The notes beneath the pieces are model-generated. The model did not search any database. It worked only from the letters and a program-made list of their open reading frames with translations, and had not been told where the DNA came from. The position numbers and the translations under genes were made by a program. This document shows positions 8,881 through 17,299 of a stretch of 52,428 bases of DNA, one piece after another. Within the stretch, counting starts at the first letter, position 1. Each line of letters opens with the position of its first letter. Source of the DNA: Mycobacterium alsense (lineage in GTDB: Bacteria; Actinomycetota; Actinomycetes; Mycobacteriales; Mycobacteriaceae); contig NZ_MVHD01000042.1 of NCBI RefSeq assembly GCF_002086635.1, positions 1 to 52,428 of the forward strand, written 5' to 3'.

Positions 8881-9705
8881 ATGCCGACGGTAACCACCAA
8901 GGACGGCGTCGAGATCCACTACAAGGACTGGGGTTCCGGCCAACCCATCGTGTTCAGCCACGGCTGGCCGCTGTCGTCGGACGACTGGGATCCGCAAATG
9001 CTCTTCTTCCTGAACCAGGGCTATCGCGTCGTCGCGCACGATCGCCGCGGGCACGGGCGTTCGGCCCAGGTCGCCGATGGGCACGACATGGACCACTACG
9101 CCGACGATCTGGCGGCGGTGGTCGAACACCTGGATCTGCGCGACGCGGTGCACATCGGCCACTCGACCGGGGGCGGCGAGGTGGTGCACTACCTGGCCCG
9201 CCACGGCCAGAGCCGCGCCGCCAAGGCCGTGCTCATCAGCGCGGTCCCACCGCTGATGGTCAAGACCGAGGACAATCCCGGCGGGATGCCCAAAGAGGCC
9301 TTCGACGACCTGCAGGCGCAACTGGCGGCCAACCGATCCGAGTTCTTCCGCGCGTTGCCGTCGGGACCGTTTTACGGATTCAACCGGCCCGGCGCCGAAC
9401 CGTCGGAAGCGATCATCGAAAACTGGTGGCGCCAGGGCATGACGGGTGATGCCAAGGCGCACTACGAGGGGATCGTCGCGTTCTCCCAGACCGATTTCCG
9501 GGAAGACCTCAAGAAGGTCACGGTGCCGGTCCTGGTGATGCACAGCAAAGACGACCAGATCGTGCCGTACGAGGTGGCCGGCCCGCTGTCGGCGAAGCTG
9601 TTGCCCAACGGCATCCTGAAGACCTACACGGGTTTTCCGCACGGCATGATCACCACGCAGGCCGAGACCGTCAACGCCGACGTGCTGGAGTTCCTCCGGT
9701 CGTAG
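8881..9705 (+). CDS. Alpha/beta hydrolase, non-heme chloroperoxidase / arylesterase type
   Basis: 274 residues. Alpha/beta hydrolase with oxyanion HGW (about 28), nucleophile elbow GHSTGGGE (about 95), acid in HSKDDQIV (about 223) and His in GFPHGM (about 250), i.e. a complete Ser-Asp-His triad. The HSTGG elbow is typical of cofactor-free haloperoxidases/esterases (Cpo family). ATG at 8881 follows GAAAGG; a TTG two codons earlier is less likely. Cytoplasmic, with no signal peptide. The natural substrate is unknown. Its 3' end overlaps the convergent acyltransferase by 35 bp. Confidence 0.88.
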   Translation: MPTVTTKDGVEIHYKDWGSGQPIVFSHGWPLSSDDWDPQMLFFLNQGYRVVAHDRRGHGRSAQVADGHDMDHYADDLAAVVEHLDLRDAVHIGHSTGGGEVVHYLARHGQSRAAKAVLISAVPPLMVKTEDNPGGMPKEAFDDLQAQLAANRSEFFRALPSGPFYGFNRPGAEPSEAIIENWWRQGMTGDAKAHYEGIVAFSQTDFREDLKKVTVPVLVMHSKDDQIVPYEVAGPLSAKLLPNGILKTYTGFPHGMITTQAETVNADVLEFLRS

Positions 9706-10975
9706 GCGTGAGCGCCACCAGCACCGCGCCGACGGCGAAAGCCAGCGCGGTCAGCCACGGGTAGCTGCCGTCGGGCGCGAAGCCGTCGGCGGCGAGGAAC
9801 GACAGGGCATAGGCCGCCATCACCGCGCCGGCCAGTAGGGCGGCTTCGGTCCAGCGATCCCTCAGCGGCACACCGATCGTCGGCAGCGGCGCGGCGAAAA
9901 CGCGCCGCGCCCACCACAACAGCACCATCACGACCGCCGCCACCACGGCCAGGACGGCCACCCATAGCAGCCTGGCCAGCCACCACTGGCCCGTGCCCAG
10001 GGGTGGTTGCGGCAACAGTCCGGCCGGATAGCCGACGATCGCCACGATCACGACGGGAATCATGTGCCACAGGTAGAGGGCCATGACGTTGTCGTTGCCG
10101 ATCGTCAACGTGCGCTTGATCGCATCCGCGCGCAGCGCGCGGTTGAGCGCGGGCGCGAGCGAGATCACCAAACCCGCCTGGGCGCACCCGAAGGCCAACA
10201 ACGCGGCGGTGGGCGGGGTGGTGTTGTCGATGGTCTGCCCGGGCACGCCGATCATGCTGACCGGGTACGGGCCCAGAGCGGTCAGCAGCCCCAGCGCCAC
10301 CCCCGAGACCCCCGCGAGCACGACGGATCTGCGGATCGGCAATGACCCGGCGCGCCAAGCAATTCCGAGCTGGTAGAACGTTCCCCAGCACAACAGGTAA
10401 TTCACCCGTGCGAGGTGGTCCACATGGCCGGCGATCGACAGCGCGTCCACCGCCACGACCGCCGCCCCGAGCCCCGCCGGCGCCAGCAGGCCCCAACGAC
10501 GGTGTGCCGCAATGGCGATCGGCGTCAGCGCCACCACCATCAGGTAGACGGCGAGGAACCACAAATGCATCGCCACCGCCCAGCCCGCGTACTGCAGCGT
10601 CGAACCCGACACGTGACCCGCTTCGAGCGCCACCACGACCGCGGACACCAGCGCGACGTACACCGCCGTCGGGCCCAGCACCCGGGCCAGCCGGCGCCGA
10701 AGCCATTCCTGCCGCGACACCCCCTCAGCCTCGCGCCGATGCGCCCAGGACACCGCGCCCGCGTAGCCCGCCACCACGAAGAACGTCGGGACCGCCTGGA
10801 ACGGCCACGTCAGCCACTGCGTCCAGGGCATGTCGACGAGCGGGTTTTCCCGTCCGAACGACCCGTCGTGGTAGGTCACCGAACCGGCCAGCCAGTGACC
10901 CAGCACGATGAGGACCACGCCGGAGACCCGGTAGAAGTCGACCGCCATGTCGCGGACCGGTTTTGCGGTGTGCAC
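9671..10975 (-). CDS. Acyltransferase family 3 membrane protein
   Basis: About 434 residues with ten or so hydrophobic helices. The first segment (VDFYRVSGVVLIVLGHWL) has the Arg and His placement of acyltransferase-3 proteins that O-acylate sugars or glycolipids. WFLAVYL and ALYLWHM are further family-like segments. GTG at 10975 is chosen; an ATG at 10948 would remove nine residues without losing the first helix. Neither has a strong ribosome site. Divergent from the aldo/keto reductase 54 bp away. Acceptor unknown; a cell-envelope glycolipid is plausible. Confidence 0.75.
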   Translation of the reverse strand: MHTAKPVRDMAVDFYRVSGVVLIVLGHWLAGSVTYHDGSFGRENPLVDMPWTQWLTWPFQAVPTFFVVAGYAGAVSWAHRREAEGVSRQEWLRRRLARVLGPTAVYVALVSAVVVALEAGHVSGSTLQYAGWAVAMHLWFLAVYLMVVALTPIAIAAHRRWGLLAPAGLGAAVVAVDALSIAGHVDHLARVNYLLCWGTFYQLGIAWRAGSLPIRRSVVLAGVSGVALGLLTALGPYPVSMIGVPGQTIDNTTPPTAALLAFGCAQAGLVISLAPALNRALRADAIKRTLTIGNDNVMALYLWHMIPVVIVAIVGYPAGLLPQPPLGTGQWWLARLLWVAVLAVVAAVVMVLLWWARRVFAAPLPTIGVPLRDRWTEAALLAGAVMAAYALSFLAADGFAPDGSYPWLTALAFAVGAVLVALTPTTGGTPARRR

Positions 10976-11029
10976 GGGCGCCACGGTACCCGCCGGGGGG
11001 ACCGGATTCGTCCGGCGCACAATGAGCGC

Positions 11030-12001
11030 ATGAAACCGGCTCATCTCGCCACACTCGAAGTTGGACGCCTCGGTCTTGGCGCGATGGGGATGTCCGTCGC
11101 CTACGCCGGTGCCGGAAGCGACGACGCCGAGTCCATCCGCACGGTCCATCGCGCCATCGACCTCGGCGTCACGCTGATCGACACCGCCGAGGTCTACGGC
11201 CCCTACGTCAACGAGGACCTCGTGGCGCGCGCCCTGCGGGGCCGGCGTGACGAGGTGGTGCTGGCGACGAAGTTCGGCCTGATCTCCCACACCGGCCGCG
11301 ACGGCCTCGACAGCAGCCCCGCCAACATCCGCATCGCCGTGGAGGGCTCACTGCGCAGGCTGGAGACCGACCACATCGACCTCTACTTCCAACACCGCCT
11401 GGACCGCCAGACCCCGATCGAGGAAACGATCGGCGCACTGGCCGAGCTGGTCGGCGCCGGAAAGGTCAGGCACATCGGCCTTTCCGAGGTCGGCGTCAAC
11501 ACCATTCGCCGCGCCCATGCCGTGCATCCCATCACCGCCGTGCAGTCCGAATACTCGGTGTGGACGCGCGACCCCGAAGACGGGGTCCTCGACGTCCTGC
11601 GCGAACTCGGAATCGGGTTCGTCGCCTACTCGCCGCTCGGCCGCGGGTTCCTCACCGGCGCGATCCGCTCCAACGACGAGCTTCCCGACGGCGACTACCG
11701 CAAGACCAACCCCCGCTTCTTCGCGGAGAACTTCCAGCACAACCTCGACAGCGCCGACGAGTTGCGCGCCATCGCCGCCGACGTCGGCGCCAGCCCGGCC
11801 CAGGTCGCGTTGGCCTGGCTGCTCGCGAAAGGGCCTGACATCGTGCCGATTCCGGGAACCAAGCGGGTCGCGCGGCTCGAGGAGAACGCCGGAGCCGACG
11901 CCGTCGCGCTCACCCCCGAGCAACTGGCGAGAATCGACGGGCTCACCCCACCCGTCGGGGGCCACCACGCGGCGGCACAAATGGGCTGGATCGACCGCTA
12001 G
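11030..12001 (+). CDS. Aldo/keto reductase
   Basis: 323 residues. AKR barrel with LGLGAMGMS at the N-terminus, catalytic Asp and Tyr in LIDTAEVYGPYVNE (about 45-55), Lys in ATKFGL (about 80), His in YFQHRLD (about 120) and the NADPH-binding PIPGTKRVARLEENAGA segment (about 280). All four catalytic residues are present. ATG at 11030. The stop shares a base with the GTG of the next gene (TAGTG), so the two are translationally coupled. It reduces an aldehyde or ketone with NADPH; substrate unknown. Confidence 0.92.
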   Translation: MKPAHLATLEVGRLGLGAMGMSVAYAGAGSDDAESIRTVHRAIDLGVTLIDTAEVYGPYVNEDLVARALRGRRDEVVLATKFGLISHTGRDGLDSSPANIRIAVEGSLRRLETDHIDLYFQHRLDRQTPIEETIGALAELVGAGKVRHIGLSEVGVNTIRRAHAVHPITAVQSEYSVWTRDPEDGVLDVLRELGIGFVAYSPLGRGFLTGAIRSNDELPDGDYRKTNPRFFAENFQHNLDSADELRAIAADVGASPAQVALAWLLAKGPDIVPIPGTKRVARLEENAGADAVALTPEQLARIDGLTPPVGGHHAAAQMGWIDR

Positions 12002-12984
12002 TGGGCACCGCGACGAAATTGGTGATCGGCGCCAGCGGCTTCCTGGGTTCCCACGTGACCAGGCAGCTGGCCGCCTCGGGGGCCGACGTTCGAGTCATGT
12101 TGCGCCACACCAGTTCCACCAAGGGGATCGACGACTTGCCCGTCGAGCGGTGTTACGGCGACGTTTTCGACGACGCCGCCCTGCGGGAGGCCATGACCGG
12201 GTGCGACGTCGTCTACTACTGCGTCGTCGACGCGCGGATGTGGCTGCGCGATCCGTCGCCGCTGTTTCGGACCAACGTCGAAGGGCTGAAGCACGTGCTC
12301 GACGCCGCGCTGCGGGCCGACCTGACGAAGTTCGTATACACCAGCACCCCGGGCTCTTTGGCGATCAGCGACACCCGGCCGGTCACCGAGGACGATCCGC
12401 ACAACTGGGACCAGGGCGGCGCCTACATCGAGGCCCGGGTGGCCGGGGAGAACCTGCTGCTGTCGTACGCGCGGGAGCGGGGGCTGCCCGCCGTGGCAAT
12501 GTGCATATCCACCACCTACGGCCCCGGCGACTGGGCGCCGACCCCGCACGGCTCGCTGCTGTCGCTGGTCGCCAACGGGCGTTTCCCCTTCTACCTGGAC
12601 TACTCGTCGGAGGTCGTGGGCATCGAGGATGCGGCCCGGGCAATGCTTTTGGCCGCGGAACGCGGGCGAAGCGGGGAGCGCTACATCATCTCCGACCGCT
12701 ACATGAGCATCAAGGAGCTGCACCGGATCGCGGCCGCCGCGGTGGGCAGGCGGCCACCGCGCATCCCCATCCCGATGCCGGTGCTGCGCGCCGGGGCCCG
12801 CGCCAACGACCTCATGGCGCGCGTCCTGCGCCGCGACCTTCCGTTCGCCTACGCCGGGATTCGCATGGCCGAGCTCATGTCGCCGCTCGATCACGGCAAG
12901 GCCGAACGCGAGCTCGGGTGGAAGCCCGAACCCGTCGAGGACTCGATCCGCAAGGCCGCGGTCTTTTTCGCCTCACGACGCTAA
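12001..12984 (+). CDS. NAD(P)-dependent epimerase/dehydratase (extended SDR, Rv0139-like)
   Basis: 327 residues, GTG start overlapping the upstream stop by one base. It has a Rossmann motif GASGFLGSH (about 9-17), YCVVDARMWL, and a substrate-side motif STTYGPGDW. The usual YxxxK is YIEAR here, with Arg in place of Lys; from memory related mycobacterial proteins (Rv0139) also have Arg. The C-terminal RELGWKPEPVEDSIRKAA is typical of sugar or sterol-like SDRs. Likely oxidoreductase working with the coupled aldo/keto reductase; substrate unknown. Confidence 0.85.
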   Translation: MGTATKLVIGASGFLGSHVTRQLAASGADVRVMLRHTSSTKGIDDLPVERCYGDVFDDAALREAMTGCDVVYYCVVDARMWLRDPSPLFRTNVEGLKHVLDAALRADLTKFVYTSTPGSLAISDTRPVTEDDPHNWDQGGAYIEARVAGENLLLSYARERGLPAVAMCISTTYGPGDWAPTPHGSLLSLVANGRFPFYLDYSSEVVGIEDAARAMLLAAERGRSGERYIISDRYMSIKELHRIAAAAVGRRPPRIPIPMPVLRAGARANDLMARVLRRDLPFAYAGIRMAELMSPLDHGKAERELGWKPEPVEDSIRKAAVFFASRR

Positions 12985-13079
12985 TCCCGTGTGTCGCTTT
13001 GGTTTCAGTGGTCACATGCGGGGATGGTCCGTCGGCTTCGCCGCGACTGGCCGGCACGCCTAGGCGGGCGCGCCATGAC

Positions 13080-13243
13080 TCCATCGCGGGTGCGGACAGG
13101 GGGTTGAGTGCGTCCCCCGGCCGGGTGCCCGCCGAATGGACCGACACCGTGTCGCCCGCGGGCTTTCGCATGAGGCCGGCAGCCATTTGCGAGTCGCCCG
13201 CTTTCTTGACGCAGACGAACAGCACGCCGGGCTTGGCCGTCAT
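13080..13243 (-). pseudogene. arsC: Truncated arsenate reductase (arsC remnant, mycoredoxin-linked type)
   Basis: ATG at 13243 overlaps the arsB stop by 4 bp (ATGA). The first ~52 residues (KPGVLFVCVKKAGDSQMAAGL, then DTVSVHSAGTRPG) match the N-terminus of Cys-based mycobacterial/corynebacterial ArsC. The active loop reads CVKKAGDS, where I recall CVxNGGKS in functional enzymes. After about 13087 the similarity stops and the frame runs on as Arg-rich sequence into the 3' end of the upstream SDR. The second half of the enzyme is missing, so it is very probably non-functional. Confidence 0.65.
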
Positions 13244-14322
13244 GCGCTGACCCTGTCCGAGGCAAAGCGGTCGCGCAGTGCGAGCGAGACATACACCAGC
13301 GCCACCAACACCGGCACCTCGATGAGCGGGCCGACCACCCCGGCGAGCGCCTGACCCGACGCCGCGCCGAACGTGGCGATGGCGACGGCGATGGCCAGCT
13401 CGAAGTTGTTCCCGGCGGCGGTGAACGCCAGCGTGGTGGTGCGCTGGTAGCCCAAGCCGAGCAGCGCGCCGAGCACGTAGCCGCCGCCCCACATGACGGC
13501 GAAGTACGCCAGCAGCGGCAGGGCGATGCGGGCGACGTCCAGGGGACGGGAGATGATCTGAGCGCCCTGGAGGGCGAACAGGATGACGATGGTGAACAGC
13601 AGGCCGTAGAGCGCCCACGGCCCGACCTTCGGCAGGAACCGGCTCTCGTACCAGTCGCGGCCCTTGGCGCGCTCACCGATGCGGCGCGACAGGTAACCCA
13701 GCACCAGGGGCGCGCCGAGGAAGATCAGCACCGACTTGGCGATCTGCCACGGCGAGACGCTGATCGACGTTTGATCCAGGCCAAGCCAGCCGGGCAGCAC
13801 CGACAGGTAGAACCAGCCCAATGCGGCGAACATGACTACCTGGAACACCGAGTTGAGCGCGACCAGCACGGCGGCGGCTTCCCGGTCACCGCATGCGAGG
13901 TCATTCCAAATGATGACCATCGCGATGCAGCGCGCCAGGCCGACGATGATCAGGCCGGTGCGGTACTCCGGCAGGTCCGGCAGCAGCAGCCATGCCAACG
14001 CGAACATCAGCGCCGGGCCGACCAACCAGTTGAGCACCAGCGAGGCCGCCATCAGCTTGCGGTCGCCGGTCACAGTGTCGAGCCGGTCGTAGCGGACCTT
14101 GACCAACACCGGATACATCATCACCAGCAGCCCGATGGCGATGGGCAGGCTGACGCCGTCGAGCTGGACCGCGCCCAGCGCCAGGTCGAAACCGGGGACA
14201 GCGCGGCCCAGCAGCAGCCCGGCGACCATGGCGGCGCCGATCCACACCGGCAGAAAACGGTCAAGCGTGGACAGCTTGCCGACGACGGGTGTGTGGTGGT
14301 CAGTGGTGGCGGGTGCGGTCAT
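13240..14322 (-). CDS. arsB: ACR3-family arsenite efflux permease
   Basis: 360 residues with about ten membrane helices. ACR3 hallmarks: a conserved Cys in GLARCIAMVIIWNDLACGD (about 130) and the Glu in AAGNNFELAIAVAI (about 300). Exports As(III) (and perhaps Sb(III)) using the proton gradient. The M. tuberculosis relative (Rv2643) is, as I recall, fused to an arsenate reductase; here the permease ends by itself and overlaps a truncated arsC. It is the third gene of the run starting at arsI, on the minus strand. Confidence 0.93.
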   Translation of the reverse strand: MTAPATTDHHTPVVGKLSTLDRFLPVWIGAAMVAGLLLGRAVPGFDLALGAVQLDGVSLPIAIGLLVMMYPVLVKVRYDRLDTVTGDRKLMAASLVLNWLVGPALMFALAWLLLPDLPEYRTGLIIVGLARCIAMVIIWNDLACGDREAAAVLVALNSVFQVVMFAALGWFYLSVLPGWLGLDQTSISVSPWQIAKSVLIFLGAPLVLGYLSRRIGERAKGRDWYESRFLPKVGPWALYGLLFTIVILFALQGAQIISRPLDVARIALPLLAYFAVMWGGGYVLGALLGLGYQRTTTLAFTAAGNNFELAIAVAIATFGAASGQALAGVVGPLIEVPVLVALVYVSLALRDRFASDRVSA

Positions 14323-14385
14323 GCCGGGAGCCCTTCCGCTGTGTTGGCTGCCAAGCTAGCAGCCGATGAAATCGCCCCGACGTGT

Positions 14386-14916
14386 TCACGCCGTCGCGGT
14401 GAGCGTGAGCTGGCGGGCGTGGAAGTCGAAGTGCCGTCCGGGGTAGCGGTAAACGTCCTCCAACGTCATGTAGTCCTCGAAAAACGGATCCCAGCGGGTT
14501 GGGTAATGCATACCGCGAGCGAAGTCGGCGTCGTTCTCTTGGGCGAGTTTTCGTTGCAGCGAGGCGATTACACGGTCGAGTTTTGCGCCCATCCTGCGCC
14601 GGTTGTAGACGACGGCGGCCGCACATGAGCCGTAGTAGTTGACGATGTGGAACGGCCTGGCTGCGACGTCGAGCACGTCGGCATAGACGCGGCTCACTCG
14701 ACCGGGCAGGCGGCTGAAAATCTTGACGAGAACCAACAGTCGCTGTACGACCATGTAGCCGAACACAATATGGAACAGCAGTTGCTCGTTGTTCCATCGC
14801 GTTCCGCGTGTCGGCTTGGCCCAATCGTCGGGCTTCGTGGCCTCGAGTAGGCGGTGAAACTCGGCGCGCGCCCGCTCCAAGTCGGCGGATATGTCATCGC
14901 GGTCCGCAACGTGCAT
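14386..14916 (-). CDS. DinB-like / DUF protein in the arsenic operon
   Basis: 176 residues from the ATG at 14916, which has only a weak upstream AGG. It looks like a DinB/mycothiol-transferase-type four-helix bundle: ADLERARAEFHRLLEATKPDDWAKPTRGTRWNNEQLLFHIVFGYM, later RWDPFFEDYMTLEDVYRYPGRHFDFHARQLT. The His residues at about 53, and in HFDFH near the end, could be the metal ligands of that fold. Between arsI and arsB in the same direction, hence probably co-transcribed. A role in thiol-dependent arsenic handling is a guess from context. Confidence 0.65.
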   Translation of the reverse strand: MHVADRDDISADLERARAEFHRLLEATKPDDWAKPTRGTRWNNEQLLFHIVFGYMVVQRLLVLVKIFSRLPGRVSRVYADVLDVAARPFHIVNYYGSCAAAVVYNRRRMGAKLDRVIASLQRKLAQENDADFARGMHYPTRWDPFFEDYMTLEDVYRYPGRHFDFHARQLTLTATA

Positions 14917-14981
14917 GCCTCGATAATGCGCCTGCCGCGCAGCGCGTGTAGGCACGGCCGCGCGGCAGGTCGCGAATCGGT

Positions 14982-15452
14982 TTAGCAGCACGACGCCGCC
15001 GGTTCGAGGTCACGCTCGGCGGAGCCGCCGCAGCACACCGCACCCTCGGCGTCAGGGTCGCGGCGCTGCGGACCGGACCCGAAGGTTTCCGAGTCGGCCA
15101 GCTTGGTGTAAACCTCCCACTTCTCGTCGTCGGGCGCGGTCACCCACACCTTGTCTTGCGTGGCGAAGCAGCAGGTGGTGTTCAGCTCCTCCTGGGTGAA
15201 CAGGCCGGCACCGGCCAGGCGGGCGATCTCGGCGTGCACGGTCTCGCTGGACTCCACCTCGACCCCGAGGTGGTTGAGCGATCCGCCTTTGCCGGGGTTC
15301 TCGATCAGAACCAGCTTGAGCGGCGGCTCGGAAACGGCGAAGTTGGCGTAGCCGGGCTTGACCTTGGCTGGCTCGGTGCCGAGCAGCTTGGTGTAGAACG
15401 CGATGGACGCATCGAGGTTATCGACGTTGAGCGCCAGTTGAACGCGGGACAT
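14982..15452 (-). CDS. arsI: ArsI/CadI family glyoxalase-fold protein (C-As lyase type)
   Basis: 156 residues, very like M. tuberculosis CadI (Rv2641). Vicinal oxygen chelate fold with likely Fe ligands Gln5, His61 and Glu113, and the paired thiols Cys94-Cys95 in TTCCFATQDKVWVT. These residues bind the trivalent organoarsenical in ArsI dioxygenases. Two more Cys pairs occur in the C-terminal tail (AVCCGG and the final SCC). ATG at 15452 follows GGAGG at good spacing. First gene of the arsenic operon, divergent from arsR. Confidence 0.9.
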   Translation of the reverse strand: MSRVQLALNVDNLDASIAFYTKLLGTEPAKVKPGYANFAVSEPPLKLVLIENPGKGGSLNHLGVEVESSETVHAEIARLAGAGLFTQEELNTTCCFATQDKVWVTAPDDEKWEVYTKLADSETFGSGPQRRDPDAEGAVCCGGSAERDLEPAASCC

Positions 15453-15514
15453 GGGCACCTCCGAGGTGTGTGACATATGCCGAAAGGGTGGCACCCCTGG
15501 TATACGCCACCTTT

Positions 15515-15528
15515 TTGATAAATGTCAA
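15515..15528. promoter_or_regulatory. Putative ArsR operator
   Basis: Inverted repeat TTGA-N6-TCAA in an AT-rich patch between the divergent arsI (start 15452) and arsR (start 15550). Its placement fits a shared operator for both directions. AT-rich inverted repeats are usual for SmtB/ArsR repressors. Confidence 0.5.
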
Positions 15529-15549
15529 ATTCTCTGGCATCATGACTAG

Positions 15550-15906
15550 GTGCCCAAGACGCTCCCGATGATCGACATGACGCAGCCGGTGTGCTGCGCA
15601 CCGGTTGCCGCTGGACCCGCGGACGACGCCTCCGCCCTGGACGTGGCAATGCGACTCAAGGCGCTGGCCGATCCGGTGCGGGTCAAGCTCATGTCCCTGT
15701 TGTTCGCCGCCGAGGAGCCAAGTACGACGGGATCGCTCGCCGCTGCCGTCGGGCTGTCGGAGTCCACGGTCAGCCACCACCTCGGTCAGCTTCGCACCGC
15801 TGGTTTCGTTGCATCGGAGCGCCAGGGGATGAGCGTGCACCACACCGCCCGCCGGGACGCGCTGACTGCGTTGTGCCAGGTGCTCGACCCAAGCTGCTGC
15901 ACTTAG
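15550..15906 (+). CDS. arsR: ArsR/SmtB family arsenic-responsive repressor
   Basis: 118 residues from a GTG (15550); an ATG six codons on is an alternative, and no clear ribosome site precedes either. The winged helix-turn-helix is about residues 35-100 (LKALADPVRVKLMSLL, then GSLAAAVGLSESTVSHHLGQLRTAGFV). The usual CxC of the classical ArsR recognition helix region is absent. Cysteines occur instead as Cys15-Cys16 at the N-terminus and Cys109, Cys116, Cys117 at the C-terminus. Divergent from arsI, with an operator-like repeat between them. Confidence 0.9.
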   Translation: MPKTLPMIDMTQPVCCAPVAAGPADDASALDVAMRLKALADPVRVKLMSLLFAAEEPSTTGSLAAAVGLSESTVSHHLGQLRTAGFVASERQGMSVHHTARRDALTALCQVLDPSCCT

Positions 15907-15974
15907 GCGGAGCGCGTCGTCAGTGTTGCCCTTCAGCACCGGGTAGCTGATCGGTGCGGTTAGACGTCAGCCGC

Positions 15975-16067
15975 TCAGCCGTCGGCCAGATAGCAGTACA
16001 GCGTGGCCCGGCTGATACCCGGCGTGGCCGCGATGGTTGCCACCGGCTCGCCGCCGCATCTGGATCA
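15975..16067 (-). pseudogene. Remnant of a serine recombinase (C-terminal helix-turn-helix)
   Basis: On the minus strand a short open stretch reads GEPVATIAATPGISRATLYC followed by YLADG and a stop. This is the terminal DNA-binding helix-turn-helix of resolvase/invertase-type recombinases. Upstream an in-frame stop and unrelated sequence replace the catalytic domain. 15907-16179 otherwise holds no gene; a plus-strand stretch ending near 16141 (frame DHGQPRTDPYHHPERL) may be the tail of a 13E12/HNH-type repeat protein, with low certainty. Confidence 0.5.
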
Positions 16068-16179
16068 CGGCCAACCCCGCACCGACCCCTACCACCACCC
16101 CGAACGCCTCACCACCAACACCGACGAAGACGACGATCCGTAGTCGCAAGATCGCCAGGCCAGGCCAAGCTAGTCCAAG

Positions 16180-17292
16180 CTAATCCGGGGCGGCCAAGGC
16201 GCCCGGGCCGTATTTCTTCTCGATCAGGGTCCACGGATCGGCATACGGCCCGCGTCGCTCGGCCGCGCGCTGCAGCCTGAGCGCGCCGCGCATCAGCGGG
16301 CGCAACACCGGGCCGAGCACGCGCAGGGCGATGCGCAGGTGCCCCTGGGAGGCGGCGACCCACGCCACCGTCTCGGGCCAGTCGTGCTCCTGATAGCCAA
16401 GCAGCGCTTGGGATTCGGTGGTGTCGAACCAGCCCGTGAAACTCCAGCCCCGATCGTCGCCGGGATCGCCGGGCAGGCTCACCGAGGGGCCCAGGCGGCC
16501 CAGGCCCAGGCCGGCCATCACGTCGTCCTCGAGGTCGCGCTGCAGCTTGACGTACGACTCGTTGCCGCCGATGAGCAGCACCTTGCCGGAGATGTCGGCC
16601 CCGCGGTCGACCCCGTTGGCGAACGCCAGCGCCACGTCGCGCGCGTCCACCGCGTGGATGCGGTTGTCGCGCGGCATCGATCGCACCAGCACCAGGTAGT
16701 CGCCACTGAAATTCGTCTGCCCATCCGGCGAGATCACCCCGCCCAACCGCAACACCGCGTGCGGCAGACCGCTGGCCCGGACCGCCGCCTCGGCCAGCAC
16801 CTTGTCCTCGCCGTACTGGTCGATGGGCCGCACCGGCGTGTCGGGGGTGATGCGCTCGGGGTGCCGGTAGGGGTTGAGCGAGCCGTAGACCGCGGCGCTG
16901 GATGCCATCAGGAACAGCGGGGGAGTGTCCAGCGTCGCCGCCGCGGCGACAAGGTTTTCCGTGCCTCCCACATTCACCCGCCGCGCCAGCCCCGGATTGC
17001 GGTACGACGGCGGCGAAACGATGGCAGCCAAGTGAATAATCGCCTCGGGCCGATGGGCGCTGACCAGATCGCGCACCGCCGCGGCATCCAACAGATCGAT
17101 GTACGCGGTCACCAGTTTGCCTGCGCTCTCGGACAATTCGGCGGCGGCGGCCAGGGTCTTGTCGGTCCGCAGGTCGGTGGCGACGACGGTGCGGCCCCGG
17201 TCGAGCAGGATCTGTGCGCATCGCCTGCCGACCTGACCGAATGCGCCGGTGACGAGGACGGTGCCCGGGGCGCCTACCGTGTCTCCGGCCAT
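16180..17292 (-). CDS. NAD-dependent epimerase/dehydratase family protein (extended SDR)
   Basis: 370 residues. Rossmann motif TGAFGQVGRR (about 16-25), HLAAIVSPP, serine in SSAAVYGSL and a complete YGEDK (YxxxK) near residue 165. A C-terminal domain of about 100 residues follows. ATG at 17292 is 7 bp after the stop of the NTF2-like gene, so the block thioesterase-NTF2-epimerase reads as an operon. Its neighbours suggest a role in catabolism or modification of a lipid, sterol or terpenoid-like compound. Confidence 0.85.
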   Translation of the reverse strand: MAGDTVGAPGTVLVTGAFGQVGRRCAQILLDRGRTVVATDLRTDKTLAAAAELSESAGKLVTAYIDLLDAAAVRDLVSAHRPEAIIHLAAIVSPPSYRNPGLARRVNVGGTENLVAAAATLDTPPLFLMASSAAVYGSLNPYRHPERITPDTPVRPIDQYGEDKVLAEAAVRASGLPHAVLRLGGVISPDGQTNFSGDYLVLVRSMPRDNRIHAVDARDVALAFANGVDRGADISGKVLLIGGNESYVKLQRDLEDDVMAGLGLGRLGPSVSLPGDPGDDRGWSFTGWFDTTESQALLGYQEHDWPETVAWVAASQGHLRIALRVLGPVLRPLMRGALRLQRAAERRGPYADPWTLIEKKYGPGALAAPD

Positions 17293-17299
17293 CGGCGCA

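Noticed and set aside
12985..13079. Continuation of the arsC frame to 12875
   Set aside because: Beyond about 13087 there is no ArsC similarity, and the frame enters the 3' end of the upstream SDR on the other strand.
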